NCBI GenBank assembly: GCA_016928955.1
Contig: JAFGJV010000010.1
Coordinates: forward strand, 1-64,000
Direction of reading: 5' to 3'
From: Spirochaetales bacterium
GTDB lineage: Bacteria; Spirochaetota; Spirochaetia; Treponematales; UBA12059
DNA: 64,000 nt
Below the pieces are notes generated by a model, which worked only from the letters and a program-made list of their open reading frames with translations, had not been told where the DNA came from and did no database searches. Positions within the stretch are counted from its first letter, which is position 1, and the number at the start of each line of letters is the position of its first letter. Of this stretch, positions 40,207-50,100 are shown piece by piece. The translations under genes were made by a program, and so were the position numbers.

Positions 40207-40240
40207 GCTCTTTCAAAACTCGTCCGACTTTTGAAAGAGC
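40207..40240. terminator. Perfect 12-bp inverted repeat downstream of ABC permease
   Basis: GCTCTTTCAAAA CTCGTCCGAC TTTTGAAAGAGC; 10 nt past the minus-strand stop at 40251. Confidence 0.55.
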
Positions 40241-40250
40241 TTCTTCAGTT

Positions 40251-41096
40251 TTACTTTTCCCTGTCCGTCATGCCAGCCACGAACTGCTTTTGCATGATCA
40301 CCACCACCAGGGCCGGGGGTATCATGGCCAACAGGGTGGTCGCCATGACAATCTGCCACTCTATCTGCACGTCCGCTCCAGATAGCATGCGGTTGATGCC
40401 TATCAGCAGGGTGTAATACTCCTGCTTGGTGGTGATAAGGAGGGGCCACAAGTACTGGTTCCAGCCGTAGATGAACTGGATCACGAACATGGCCGCAATG
40501 GGCGTGCGCGTCATGGGCAGGAGCACGTGCCAAAAAAACTGCATGGGGGTGGCCCCGTCTATCTGCGACGCCTCGGCCATCTCCCTGGGTATGGACATGA
40601 AGTATTGGCGGAACAGGAACACGGCGGTGGCCGACACGATCATGGGCAGGATAAGGCCGGCGTAGCTGTTCAGCATGCCCAAGTCCGATATGACCTTGTA
40701 GGTCGGCATGATGCGCACTTCCACGGGCAGCATCAGGGTGATGAATATGCTCCAGAAGCAGAATTTGCGGAGCGGGAATTTGAAGAACACGATGGCGTAG
40801 GCGGCCATCAACGACACCACGATTTTGCCAATGGATATGCCCAGGGCCATGATGAGCGAATTCTTCATCATGGTCAGCGCTGAGGCGCCGAGGTTTTTGG
40901 ACCCTTCAACGACCGCTTCCTTGTAGTTCTCCAGCAGATGGGGCCCCGGAGTCAAGGGCATGGGCGCAGATAGGATATCCGCGCTGGTATGGGTTGACGC
41001 TATGAACACCAGGTAGATGGGAAATACCAGCACGATGATGGCCAGCCACAGCCACAGGTTTGGGGCGATGCGACGTACGCGTGAATGTTCGGTCAT
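40251..41096 (-). CDS. Carbohydrate ABC transporter permease (UgpE-like)
   Basis: EMAEASQIDGATPMQFFWHVLLPMTRTPIAAMFVIQFIYGWNQYLWPLLIT. Confidence 0.88.
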   Translation of the reverse strand: MTEHSRVRRIAPNLWLWLAIIVLVFPIYLVFIASTHTSADILSAPMPLTPGPHLLENYKEAVVEGSKNLGASALTMMKNSLIMALGISIGKIVVSLMAAYAIVFFKFPLRKFCFWSIFITLMLPVEVRIMPTYKVISDLGMLNSYAGLILPMIVSATAVFLFRQYFMSIPREMAEASQIDGATPMQFFWHVLLPMTRTPIAAMFVIQFIYGWNQYLWPLLITTKQEYYTLLIGINRMLSGADVQIEWQIVMATTLLAMIPPALVVVIMQKQFVAGMTDREK

Positions 41097-41108
41097 GCGG
41101 CCACCCTC

Positions 41109-41999
41109 CTAGTAGTTGACGCGCCGCTCTACGAAGCGGAACTGCAGTATGGTGAGGCCTATGACCATGACCATGAGGATCACGGACTGGGCGGAAGACC
41201 CGCCCAGGTCAAGGTTGATGACGCCGTCCCTCCAAACCTTGTACACCAGGATGCTGGTGGACTTGCCCGGCCCCCCTCCGGTCACTTGGTGCACGATGGG
41301 GAAGGTCTCAAAGAAGCCGTATACCAGGTTCATGACCAGCAGGTAAAAGGTGGTGGGGGACAGAAGCGGGAAAATGATGCGCCAGAAGCGCTTGGCCGGT
41401 CCCGCGCCGTCTATGGCGGCGGCCTCTACCAGGTCCTTGGGCACGCTCTGGAGGCCGGCCAGGAAAAAGACAAAGTTGTACGATATCTGCTTCCACGAAG
41501 CGGCTATGGTTATGAGCAAGAAGGCCTGACCGGAATTGAGCAGGTGCTGCCATTCCACGCCCAGCTTGTGCTTGAGGAACCACGCAATGACGCCAACGTT
41601 CGGGTTGAACATGAAGAGCCACAGGACTCCGGCCACCATGGTCGCCACGGCATAGGGCCATATCAGCATGGTCTTGTAAAATGAGCCCAGCCTGAGTTTC
41701 TTGTTGGCCTGGGTCGCCAGGAACAGGGCAAGCACCATGGACACCAGCGTCACGCACGCCGCAAATGCCACGGACACAACAAACGAGTCCCCATACGCGT
41801 AGAGGGGATCGGTGAACAGGCGCGAATAGTTGCCCAGGCCCACAAAGATCAGCCTGCCCCCAAAGGGGTCCTGCAGGAAGAAGGACTGCCAGATAGCCTG
41901 CGCCGCCGGCCAGAAGAAAAAGAGGAACACAATGACCATCTGCGGCGTGACCAGAAGGTACGGCAGCCACTTGCTCTTGAACTCGTATTGTCCTGTCAT
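41109..41999 (-). CDS. Carbohydrate ABC transporter permease (UgpA-like)
   Basis: LVEAAAIDGAGPAKRFWRIIFPLLSPTTFYLLVMNLVYGFFETF; start MTGQYEFKSKW. Confidence 0.88.
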   Translation of the reverse strand: MTGQYEFKSKWLPYLLVTPQMVIVFLFFFWPAAQAIWQSFFLQDPFGGRLIFVGLGNYSRLFTDPLYAYGDSFVVSVAFAACVTLVSMVLALFLATQANKKLRLGSFYKTMLIWPYAVATMVAGVLWLFMFNPNVGVIAWFLKHKLGVEWQHLLNSGQAFLLITIAASWKQISYNFVFFLAGLQSVPKDLVEAAAIDGAGPAKRFWRIIFPLLSPTTFYLLVMNLVYGFFETFPIVHQVTGGGPGKSTSILVYKVWRDGVINLDLGGSSAQSVILMVMVIGLTILQFRFVERRVNY

Positions 42000-42017
42000 C
42001 CCCACCCCACACCACAA

Positions 42018-42048
42018 GAAAAACCCATCCGCTCTCAGCGGATGGGTC
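42018..42048 (-). terminator. Intra-operon terminator/attenuator between ugpB-like and ugpA-like genes
   Basis: ACCCATCCGCT GAG AGCGGATGGGT followed by TTTTTCTT on minus strand. Confidence 0.75.
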
Positions 42049-42059
42049 TAACGGTTCCC

Positions 42060-43400
42060 TTACTGGGCCAGTTGCTCGAATTCCCTGAGTTTCTGGTTGC
42101 CTTCTGCCACCATCTTGGCCAAACCGGCCTCAATGCCGATCTTGCCCGCCAGGATATCCTCCCAGGTCTGGTCCTCAATCTCGCGGATGATGTTGAAGTT
42201 GCCGAAGCGTATGCCCATGGAGTTGGGCGTGGGCGCCTTGTTGAGTAGCTGTTTGATGGCCACCTCGGGGCCGGGGTTGGCGTCATAGAAACCCTGGCTC
42301 TTGGTCAGCTCATAAGCGGCCACGGTTATGGGCAGGTAACCGGTGTTCTGGTGCCATTGGGCCTGCGACTCTGGCAGGGACAGGAAGGAGAAGAACTCGG
42401 CAATGCCGCGGTATTCGTAGTTAGCCTTGCCGCTGAACACCCAGAGGCTGGCGCCGCCTATGATGGTGTTCTGGGGAGCGCCGGGAGCGTCCGGATAGTA
42501 CGGAAGCCTGGCCACGCCAAACTCGAATTTGCAGTTGGCCTTCATGTTGCCGTACCCGCCGATGGACTCAAAGTGCATGCCCACCTGGCCGGACGTGAAC
42601 AGGGGGTTGGCCTTGTTCTCGCGGCCGCCGTATATGAACACCTTGTCCTTGGCCAGCTCGGCTATGGTCTGGAAATGCTTGATGGTCAGCGGGGAATTGA
42701 ACACCAGCTCGGTATCCAGACCGTCAAAGCCGTTGGACTTGGTGCCAAAGGGCTGGTTGTGCCAGGCGGAGAAATTCTCCAGCTGTATCCAGGATATCCA
42801 GTTGGTGGTGAAACCGCCCTCCATCCCGGATGCCTTGAGCTTTTTGGCCACGTCGAAGAATTCCGGCCAGGTCTCTGGCGGGCGCTCTGGGTCCAGGCCA
42901 GCGGCCCGGAAAGCGTCCTTGTTGTAGTACATGACGGCCGTTGACGAGTTGAAGGGCAGGGACAGCATCTCGCCCTTGGAGGTGGAATAGTAGCTGGTGA
43001 TGGTCGGGATGTATATCTTGGGGTCGAACTTGTGCCCGAACTCCTTCATGAGCTCGTGCACAGGCTTGATGGCTCCCTTGGCGGACATCATGGTAGCCGT
43101 GCCGACCTCGTATACCTGGATGACATGCGGGGCTTGATCGGCGCGGAACGCGGCTATGCCGGCGTTCATGGTGTCGCTGTACGAGCCTTTGTACACGGGC
43201 GTCACCACATACTTGGCCTGGGACGCGTTGTACTGGTCGGCCAGCGCCTGGACCATTTCCCCGTTTTTGCCAGTCATGGCGTGCCAGATCTCTATGGTGA
43301 TGGGACCCTCGGGTACTTCCTCCTTGGGTTGGCAGGAACTCAAGGCAAATCCGCAGGCGAGCGCGAAGGCCACCAGGGCGACTAGATAGCGCATCCTCAT
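42060..43400 (-). CDS. ABC transporter substrate-binding lipoprotein (UgpB-like)
   Basis: Lipobox LSSC; ITIEIWHAMTGKNGEMVQALADQYNASQ...QVYEVGTATMM... Confidence 0.88.
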   Translation of the reverse strand: MRMRYLVALVAFALACGFALSSCQPKEEVPEGPITIEIWHAMTGKNGEMVQALADQYNASQAKYVVTPVYKGSYSDTMNAGIAAFRADQAPHVIQVYEVGTATMMSAKGAIKPVHELMKEFGHKFDPKIYIPTITSYYSTSKGEMLSLPFNSSTAVMYYNKDAFRAAGLDPERPPETWPEFFDVAKKLKASGMEGGFTTNWISWIQLENFSAWHNQPFGTKSNGFDGLDTELVFNSPLTIKHFQTIAELAKDKVFIYGGRENKANPLFTSGQVGMHFESIGGYGNMKANCKFEFGVARLPYYPDAPGAPQNTIIGGASLWVFSGKANYEYRGIAEFFSFLSLPESQAQWHQNTGYLPITVAAYELTKSQGFYDANPGPEVAIKQLLNKAPTPNSMGIRFGNFNIIREIEDQTWEDILAGKIGIEAGLAKMVAEGNQKLREFEQLAQ

Positions 43401-43480
43401 CGTTTTCCTCCTTGAACAACTTGCCCGTCCAGCACGGGATACCGATCATTGTAGGCCCAGCCCGCCGTCCACGCAAGGAA

Positions 43481-43517
43481 AACAAAAAGCCGCCCGGCCC
43501 AGCGCCGGACGGCTTTG
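43481..43517 (-). terminator. Terminator after SH3-domain lipoprotein gene
   Basis: AGCCGTCCGGC GCTG GGCCGGGCGGCT then TTTTTGTTTT on minus strand. Confidence 0.8.
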
Positions 43518-43566
43518 CTTGCGCAAGGACTTCAAGGCCTAGGCCTTGAGGTCCCGTCTGCAGGCT

Positions 43567-44568
43567 CTACTCCAGGAAGGCTCCGAACACCCAGCCGTCC
43601 ACGGGCGAGATGATATGGTACCAGTGGGCGGTGTCGCTGCCCACGGTAACGGTCTTGGCGCTGCGTTCCACCACTTCCACGAGGTCGCCGGTGTTCAGCT
43701 CGCCAATCACGTTGTCCGCGCTGGTGTCTGGCGCCGAGCGCACGCGGACCAGGTCCTTGGTCACGGTCATGGTGCCCGCCTCGGACACCAGGTCCATGGG
43801 CGCGGCGCCGCCCTGGAGGGCCAGGAGGGCGTTGTTGAGATCGTCAATAAGGCCGGACGCGCGATACGCGTCGATAGCGCCTTCCAGGATGTTGATCTTG
43901 CGCTCCTTGTCACCCTCGGCAAGGCTACCCACCACATGCAGGACAACGGCCGCCTGGACGTCCGTGGTACCCAGCATCAGGTTGCTGCGCATGACCCACT
44001 TGTCGTACACGGGATTCTGTTTGGGCAGGGAATAGCTGATCTGTACAAAGCCCTCTGGGGTGATATCCCCGTCCACGATGGCCACGATGGTGCCGCGGGG
44101 TACCACAGTCTTGGTGGCCCCGACAGGTTTGGGATCGTTGTACAGCACGCATTTTTCGTCTTTGACCACGGCCAGCTGGTCGGCCACCAGGGTGTAGGCC
44201 GGGCTGATGTACGCGCCATCTCCGTCCTTGGGCACCTTGACGCCGGCCGGAACCTCTATGGGCATGTAGTCAACGGAGTTCTTGCCGTCGGTGGTGTATG
44301 CGTCAACGTCGCCAATAATGGTGACACGGTCGGCTATGGTCATGGTGCCGATCCACTTAAGCTGTTCGAGGCCGTCCACGGGCTCTTTGTTCAGGTCCCG
44401 GGTCCACAAGTTGAGGCCGTGGAGCATGACATAGGCGTCGGTGCCGCCGGGCTGTACCACGGGCGCGTTGGCCGGTCCCTTGACGGCCTCTCCGCCGGCC
44501 TTGGAGCAGGACATTCCAAAACCTAAAACAGCCGTCACGATCAGAAGGATGGTCAGGGTTCGTCTCAT
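43567..44568 (-). CDS. Lipoprotein with SH3b-like domains
   Basis: Lipobox GMSC; C-terminal DLVRVRSAPDTSADNVIGELNTGDLVEVVERSAKTVTV...WYHIISPVDGWVFGAFL; start with GGAGG RBS. Confidence 0.8.
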   Translation of the reverse strand: MRRTLTILLIVTAVLGFGMSCSKAGGEAVKGPANAPVVQPGGTDAYVMLHGLNLWTRDLNKEPVDGLEQLKWIGTMTIADRVTIIGDVDAYTTDGKNSVDYMPIEVPAGVKVPKDGDGAYISPAYTLVADQLAVVKDEKCVLYNDPKPVGATKTVVPRGTIVAIVDGDITPEGFVQISYSLPKQNPVYDKWVMRSNLMLGTTDVQAAVVLHVVGSLAEGDKERKINILEGAIDAYRASGLIDDLNNALLALQGGAAPMDLVSEAGTMTVTKDLVRVRSAPDTSADNVIGELNTGDLVEVVERSAKTVTVGSDTAHWYHIISPVDGWVFGAFLE

Positions 44569-44638
44569 CGTCGATTCCTCCATGTTTGATGCATAACCGC
44601 CGGCAAAGCCGACAGAACATACCATTGTATCTTGCAGC

Positions 44639-44667
44639 ACTGTAAAAGCTGGGCGACGCTTTGTCAA
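44639..44667 (-). promoter_or_regulatory. Promoter TTGACA-17-TACAGT for SH3 lipoprotein
   Basis: -35 at 44662-44667, -10 at 44639-44644, minus strand. Confidence 0.65.
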
Positions 44668-44721
44668 TCGAGGCCTTGTCCCCAAGGCTCGGTCAATCTC
44701 GCCTACGGACGTCCGCCACGG

Positions 44722-47145
44722 TCAGCGCTGGACCTGGATGCGGACCGACGAGCGTCCCAGCTCGCCGTCCAGCGGGGCGTCCGGTAGCCTGGCCGGAGGC
44801 GGCGCTGATCCCGCGGCCATACCCAGGGCCGTGATCCTGTGCTCGCCTGCCTGTAGAACCAAATCGGCCGTGAACGGCCGCCGCACGTTGGCCAGCAGGC
44901 TGCCGTTCACGTACCAGGCCACGCTTTGCACCTCTGATGCGCAGTCGGCCCTTAGCTCGAGGCTCTGCCTGCGCTCGTCGTAACCCGGCTCGATGATGAA
45001 GCGGTCGCCGTCCAGCGGGAACTCTACGGTGACCGTGGCGGCCTGGGCCCGGGCGCTGTCCGGTCCCGCTCTGAGCACCAGGGCGCCCTGCCCTTCCAGC
45101 CAGGCATCGTACTCGGGTCCCAAGGCCAGGCGCAGGGACGGCACACGCCGGGACTCAGGCGTGGCGCTTGAGGCCTCGGACCCGTCCCGGGAGTCCACCA
45201 TAACCACCACATGGACGCCGCACTGGCGCGTGGGCGTGTTTTCCTCCTTGAACGGCAGGGTGACGGCTCCCGGGCAGTGCGGTCCGGGCAGGGCGCCTGA
45301 CACCGGGCACACGGCCAGTCGCACGATGCCGTCAGGCGGACTCAGGTCGGCCGCCGCGTGCCCGCTTCCGCCCAGCAGCAGGGAGGCCGCCTTGTGGAAC
45401 AGGGGGCCGGCCCCGGTAGATCCGGACAGCTGGTCTGTGGGCTGGCCTGAAAAGTTCCCCGCCCATACGGCCAGGGTGTAGCGCTCGTTGTAGCCGATGG
45501 CCCAGTTGTCGCGCCAGTTTTCGCTGGTGCCGGTCTTGACGGCAAGGGGAAAGCCGAACAGCAGGGGATTGTTCTCTCCGAAAGCCCGCATGCGGACGCG
45601 CTCGTCCTGCAGGATGTCGCTGACCATCCAGGCGGCCCGTGCCGAGTATACCCGCCGGCTGTCGCCGGTTTGCTGGCCGACCCAGGCTTTGAGCTCGCCC
45701 AGCACGCCGCCTGTGGCCAAGGCCGAATAGGCGCGGGTTAGGGCCAGGAGGCTGGTCTCAGCGTTGCCGAGCACCAGTCCCAGGCCATAGCGGTCCAACT
45801 CGGCCCGGTAGTCGCCCACCCCAAGGGTGTTGAGCATGTCCGCGAACTCCCCAAGGCCCAGTTCGTTGACCAGCCGCAGGGCCGGCACGTTCAGGCTACG
45901 GCCAAGGGCCTCATAGGCCGTGACGGGTCCCAGGAACTCTCCCGAGTGGTTGCGCGGCTCGTACAGCATGCCGTCCGCCCCGTGGTAGAGTATGGGCACA
46001 TCCGCCAGTATGGAACCGCTGTCCCAGCGGCCCTCAAAGGCCAGCGCGTACGCAAAGGGTTTGAGCGTGGAACCGGGCTGCCTGGGCGACAGGGCCCCGT
46101 TGACCGAACCGGTCTCGGGGCGCCAGTAATCAGGCGAGCCGACCATGGCCAGGACCTCCATGGTGCTGTTGTCCAGCACCACGATGGCGGCGTCTTCCGC
46201 GCCGGGACTGGTGGCGGCATGCTCGCGGGCCAAGGCCTCCAGGGCCTGGTTCAAACCCAGGTCCAGGCAGAGGCGCAGCTCCCCCCGGGGTGGATACAGG
46301 CCAAGCGCCCAGTCGGTGGCGTGCATGGCCTTGGGACGGACGGCGTCGCCCACGGTCTGCACGCTCTCCATCTGGGCGGCCAGACGCTCAGCTTTTGTGA
46401 CCATGCCCAGCTCGGCCATGCGGCCAAGCACATAGGCGCGGCGGGCCAGATAGTCGTCCACATGCTGGACGGGGTCGTACCTGCCCGGTGCCTGGATCAT
46501 GCCCACCAGGCCTGCCGCCTCGCCCAGCGACAGGTGCTCCGCGGGCTTTCCGAACCAGTAACGGCTGGCCGCTTCTATGCCCACGGCGGGGCCGCCCAAC
46601 GGCACGCGGTTGAGGTAGATGGTCAGGATGGCGGCCTTGTTCAGGGCCAGCTCCAGCCTGACGGCGTCCACGGTCTGCCCTATTTTCCCCATCAAGGTGC
46701 GCGGGTGGCCGTATACCAGCCTGGCCGTCTGCATGCTGATGGTCGACGCCCCTCCGCCCCCGCCGCCGAACAGGCCCAGAACTGCGCGGCCCACGGCCCT
46801 GATATCCACGCCCAGGTGGCTGTAGAAGCGAGCGTCCTCGGACGCTATGGCTGCGTCCCTGACCAGGTCAGGCAGGCGCGAGCTGTCCAGCCACAGGTAG
46901 CGCTCTCCCGACTCGTTGGCCGCGTCGCGGAGAAAGGCGCCGTTCCTGTCGTACAGGCGCCAGGATTCAGGCCAGCCCGCCTTGATGGCCAAAAAATCCG
47001 GCCAGGGCCGGCCCGGCATGGGGCCAAAGGCGCCGTACATGACGACGGCCAGCGATAGGAGCCAGGCTCCCGCCACGCGCCGCCTGGACGGAAGGGAACC
47101 GGGCGCCCTCAAGGGGCGGCCCGGCAGCCTTGCGTGCACGGTCAC
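44722..47145 (-). CDS. pbpC: Penicillin-binding protein 1C
   Basis: Transglycosylase ASEDARFYSHLGVDIRAVGRA; transpeptidase RQPGSTLKPFAYALAFE; KTGTSENWRDNWAIGYN; overlaps A2M ORF by 4 nt (GTGA). Confidence 0.94.
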   Translation of the reverse strand: MTVHARLPGRPLRAPGSLPSRRRVAGAWLLSLAVVMYGAFGPMPGRPWPDFLAIKAGWPESWRLYDRNGAFLRDAANESGERYLWLDSSRLPDLVRDAAIASEDARFYSHLGVDIRAVGRAVLGLFGGGGGGASTISMQTARLVYGHPRTLMGKIGQTVDAVRLELALNKAAILTIYLNRVPLGGPAVGIEAASRYWFGKPAEHLSLGEAAGLVGMIQAPGRYDPVQHVDDYLARRAYVLGRMAELGMVTKAERLAAQMESVQTVGDAVRPKAMHATDWALGLYPPRGELRLCLDLGLNQALEALAREHAATSPGAEDAAIVVLDNSTMEVLAMVGSPDYWRPETGSVNGALSPRQPGSTLKPFAYALAFEGRWDSGSILADVPILYHGADGMLYEPRNHSGEFLGPVTAYEALGRSLNVPALRLVNELGLGEFADMLNTLGVGDYRAELDRYGLGLVLGNAETSLLALTRAYSALATGGVLGELKAWVGQQTGDSRRVYSARAAWMVSDILQDERVRMRAFGENNPLLFGFPLAVKTGTSENWRDNWAIGYNERYTLAVWAGNFSGQPTDQLSGSTGAGPLFHKAASLLLGGSGHAAADLSPPDGIVRLAVCPVSGALPGPHCPGAVTLPFKEENTPTRQCGVHVVVMVDSRDGSEASSATPESRRVPSLRLALGPEYDAWLEGQGALVLRAGPDSARAQAATVTVEFPLDGDRFIIEPGYDERRQSLELRADCASEVQSVAWYVNGSLLANVRRPFTADLVLQAGEHRITALGMAAGSAPPPARLPDAPLDGELGRSSVRIQVQR

Positions 47146-50100
47146 TGCACCGTTACGATATCCGCGCCCGTGGTCGCGTTCACGTCCGTTTCATACATGG
47201 CTTCTACCCTGCCCGCGGGCCGGAGGAAGGTACCGGCAACCGTCGCCCGAGCCAGGTACACGAACTCATACTCGCCGGGCAGCATGTCGTCCACAAAGAA
47301 GGCCACGCGGGCGTCGCGGATCTCCTGGTAGGACAGCACGGAGCGCGCCCTCAAGGCCGCGGGGCTGAGTTCTCCCATATCCAGGCTGCCCGTGGTGGCC
47401 AGCGCCGCGTTCTGGGCTTCCAGGCCTGCAGGCAGCTTGTCGTCTATGGCCACGTAGTTGCGATGCTCGGGATTCTTGACGAACAAGCGCACGCGAACCA
47501 GGGAACCGGCCGGAATGGCGTTCAGGTCCAGGGGAGAGCCGTCCAGCGTCTCGTATACGCGGGTATAGGTAAAGCCTGAGCTGGTGGGCTCCTCTATGGC
47601 CTTGTCTATTGGCACGCGATAGCCGACGCGCACGGTCACGAAGGACGCGGCCGGCATGCCGCTTATCTTCAGAGTGAGCGACGAGCCCTGGGCGGCCGAG
47701 CCCAGGTCGGATTCGCGTATGCGCGCTATCTTGATGCGCCTGTCCGCACTTTCCATCTGGGCTGAGCCGAGCTTGAACGACCCTATCTGTATGCTCGGGC
47801 TGAAGGACGCGCCCGATGCGCCGGTCTTGACGAGCTCGTACACGCCCATGATGCCGAACACGTTTTCTTGGGTATTGCCCCAGATTCCGTAGCCCTCCTG
47901 CCTGCGCGCCAAGAGGCCCGCAAGGAGCTTGCTCGTGAGCTCGTCGTCCTTGGCGGCCATGGCGTAGGCTATCAGCGCGCTGCCGTGGGAGCGCAGGGGC
48001 GAATCCATGCTGTAGCCGCCTGCGCGCCCGCCCTCGTACCAGGCTTCCTTGGCGTCGGTCTTGGACTCCTCCCTGAGATAAGCCAGCATGGGCTCGAGGA
48101 GGGACTGATCCAGCTGGGGCGACTCCCTGACGGCTATGGCCAGGAAGGAAACCCCGAAGGGCGTCAGGTTCTTGCGCTCGCGCCAGAGGGTTTGGACGTA
48201 CTGGGGTTGGGGCCTGCCAAGCCGTCCAAGGGTCATGACAAAGAGGGCCCTGGTATCTCCGTCAGGCACGCTTCCGTGGGGCATCTCGCCTGAGATCTTG
48301 CCTTCCCTGAGCGCGGCTTCCAGGTAATCGGCCATGCGTTCCAGCGACGCGTCCGGCACGTCGTAGCCCTGCTTCTTGGCCTCTATGAGGGCGGTCAGCC
48401 CAAAGGCCGTGGCAAAGGCATGGGGTTGGTCGCTCCCCGGCCAGTAGGAAAGGCCGCCCGCGCTGGTCTGGAAGGCCAGGATGCGCTTGATACCGGCCTC
48501 CGAGAACTCCTTGAGCTTGGCCATGTCCACGTCCACACCTATGGCCGGTATGAGATCCTTGAGAACCACCAAGGGGTACGCGGTGCTGGTTGTCTGCTCG
48601 ATGCAGCCGTTGGGATACTGGATGAGGTACTGCACCGCGTCTTTAAGCTCGGACAGCGGCGTGCTGGACAGGGCAACTTCCAGTTCCAGGGTACCCGGCA
48701 CTCTGCCCTGGGGCAGGGTCACTTGGTAGCTGGACGAGCCCGAGCCCGTGAACGACAGCACCTCCGTCTTGAGCACCCCAGGATCCAGCACCGGCAGGGC
48801 GAATTCGGCGGCGTCCGAAGCTCCGCCGGCCGAGGCTGAAAAGCGCAGTTTGGCGCTGCAAGGCACGGTGCCTGCCTTGACCCTGTAGAGGACGGTGGCG
48901 CTGGTGCCGGCCTTGACCTGGACAACGCGCGCCGCCTGCCCCGAAACAAGCCCGACGCCCTCAAAAACGGCCTTGACGCTGACAGCCGCGTCTGCGCCGG
49001 TCTTGTTGTACAGGATGACGCCGGCGTCAAACTCGTCTCCGGGGTAGGAGAAGCGGGGCGACACTGGCAGGATGGAGAGCGGTTTGTCCGAGGTAAAGCT
49101 GGCCTGGCCGTTGCCATACGAGCCCTTGCCGTCCGCGGCCGTCACCATGATCCGGTAGCTGGTTATGTTGTCGGGCACGGTGAACTCAAGGGTCGCCCGG
49201 CCGGCGGAGTCGGTCTTGACGGCGGGGTTCCAGTAGGCCGTGCTTTTGAACAGGCGCCTGAGAGCGGCGTCGAGGTCGCTCCTGGACGCCGCCGGGTCGT
49301 CGCCCCCGCCGCCGCCGGGGAAGATGGCCTCAAAGCGCTCCCTGCGCGAGTGCGGGAGGTCCAGCCAGCTGGCCGCCGTGCGCACGGAAAGGCCGGCGGG
49401 CTTGTACAGGGGCGGCAGGGGGTCGGGCGTCCGGTAGCCGGTCAGGGCCAGGACAGCCTCGTCCACCACGGCCACCGCGAACTGGGCCTGGACGGGCCTG
49501 CCCGCCGCGTCCTTAATGGTAACCGGCAGCCTGATTCTGGAACCGGGCTGATACACGTCCTTGAGTCCCGTGAACTCTGCGCTCAGACGCTTGCTCTCAG
49601 GGCTGACGGGCAGCTCAACGTAGCCCAGCTTGAAGCCGGGAGCGCCTGTCTCGTAGCCCAGGGCATCTTTCTGGAAATGCGCGCGCCCGCGCACGATCAC
49701 CACGGACACGTACACATTCGGCGCGTAATGGTCCTTGATGGGCAGTTCTATAACAGGGGTGTCGCCGTCAAAGGAAATGAGCTTGGCTTCCAGCACACGG
49801 TCCCGCTCGATGCACAAAAGGCCAACGGCCGTGTCGTAGGGGCTCTCGACCACCAGGCGGGCCGTGTCGCCTGAAACATAGGAGTCCTTGTCGCGCACCA
49901 CGTCGATGCGCTCCATGTCAAAGCGCGGCCAGCCGGCGGTTTCGTCTCCGCCCACCGTGACCACCGTTTCCGTGGACGCGTACGCGCCGGTGGCCGGGTC
50001 CCGCACGGACGCCCGCACCTTGTACACGCCCGCCGTGGGCGGAAGATAGTTCCAGGCCACCGGTACGTCCTTGGACGTTAGCGTTGCGGTACCAGAGGCG

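Noticed and set aside
40137-40416. Small ORFs 'MALRLLAVVCIYRNRYAHH...' and 'MFAYIATATHIT...'
   Set aside because: They translate the dispersed hairpin repeat; not considered real proteins
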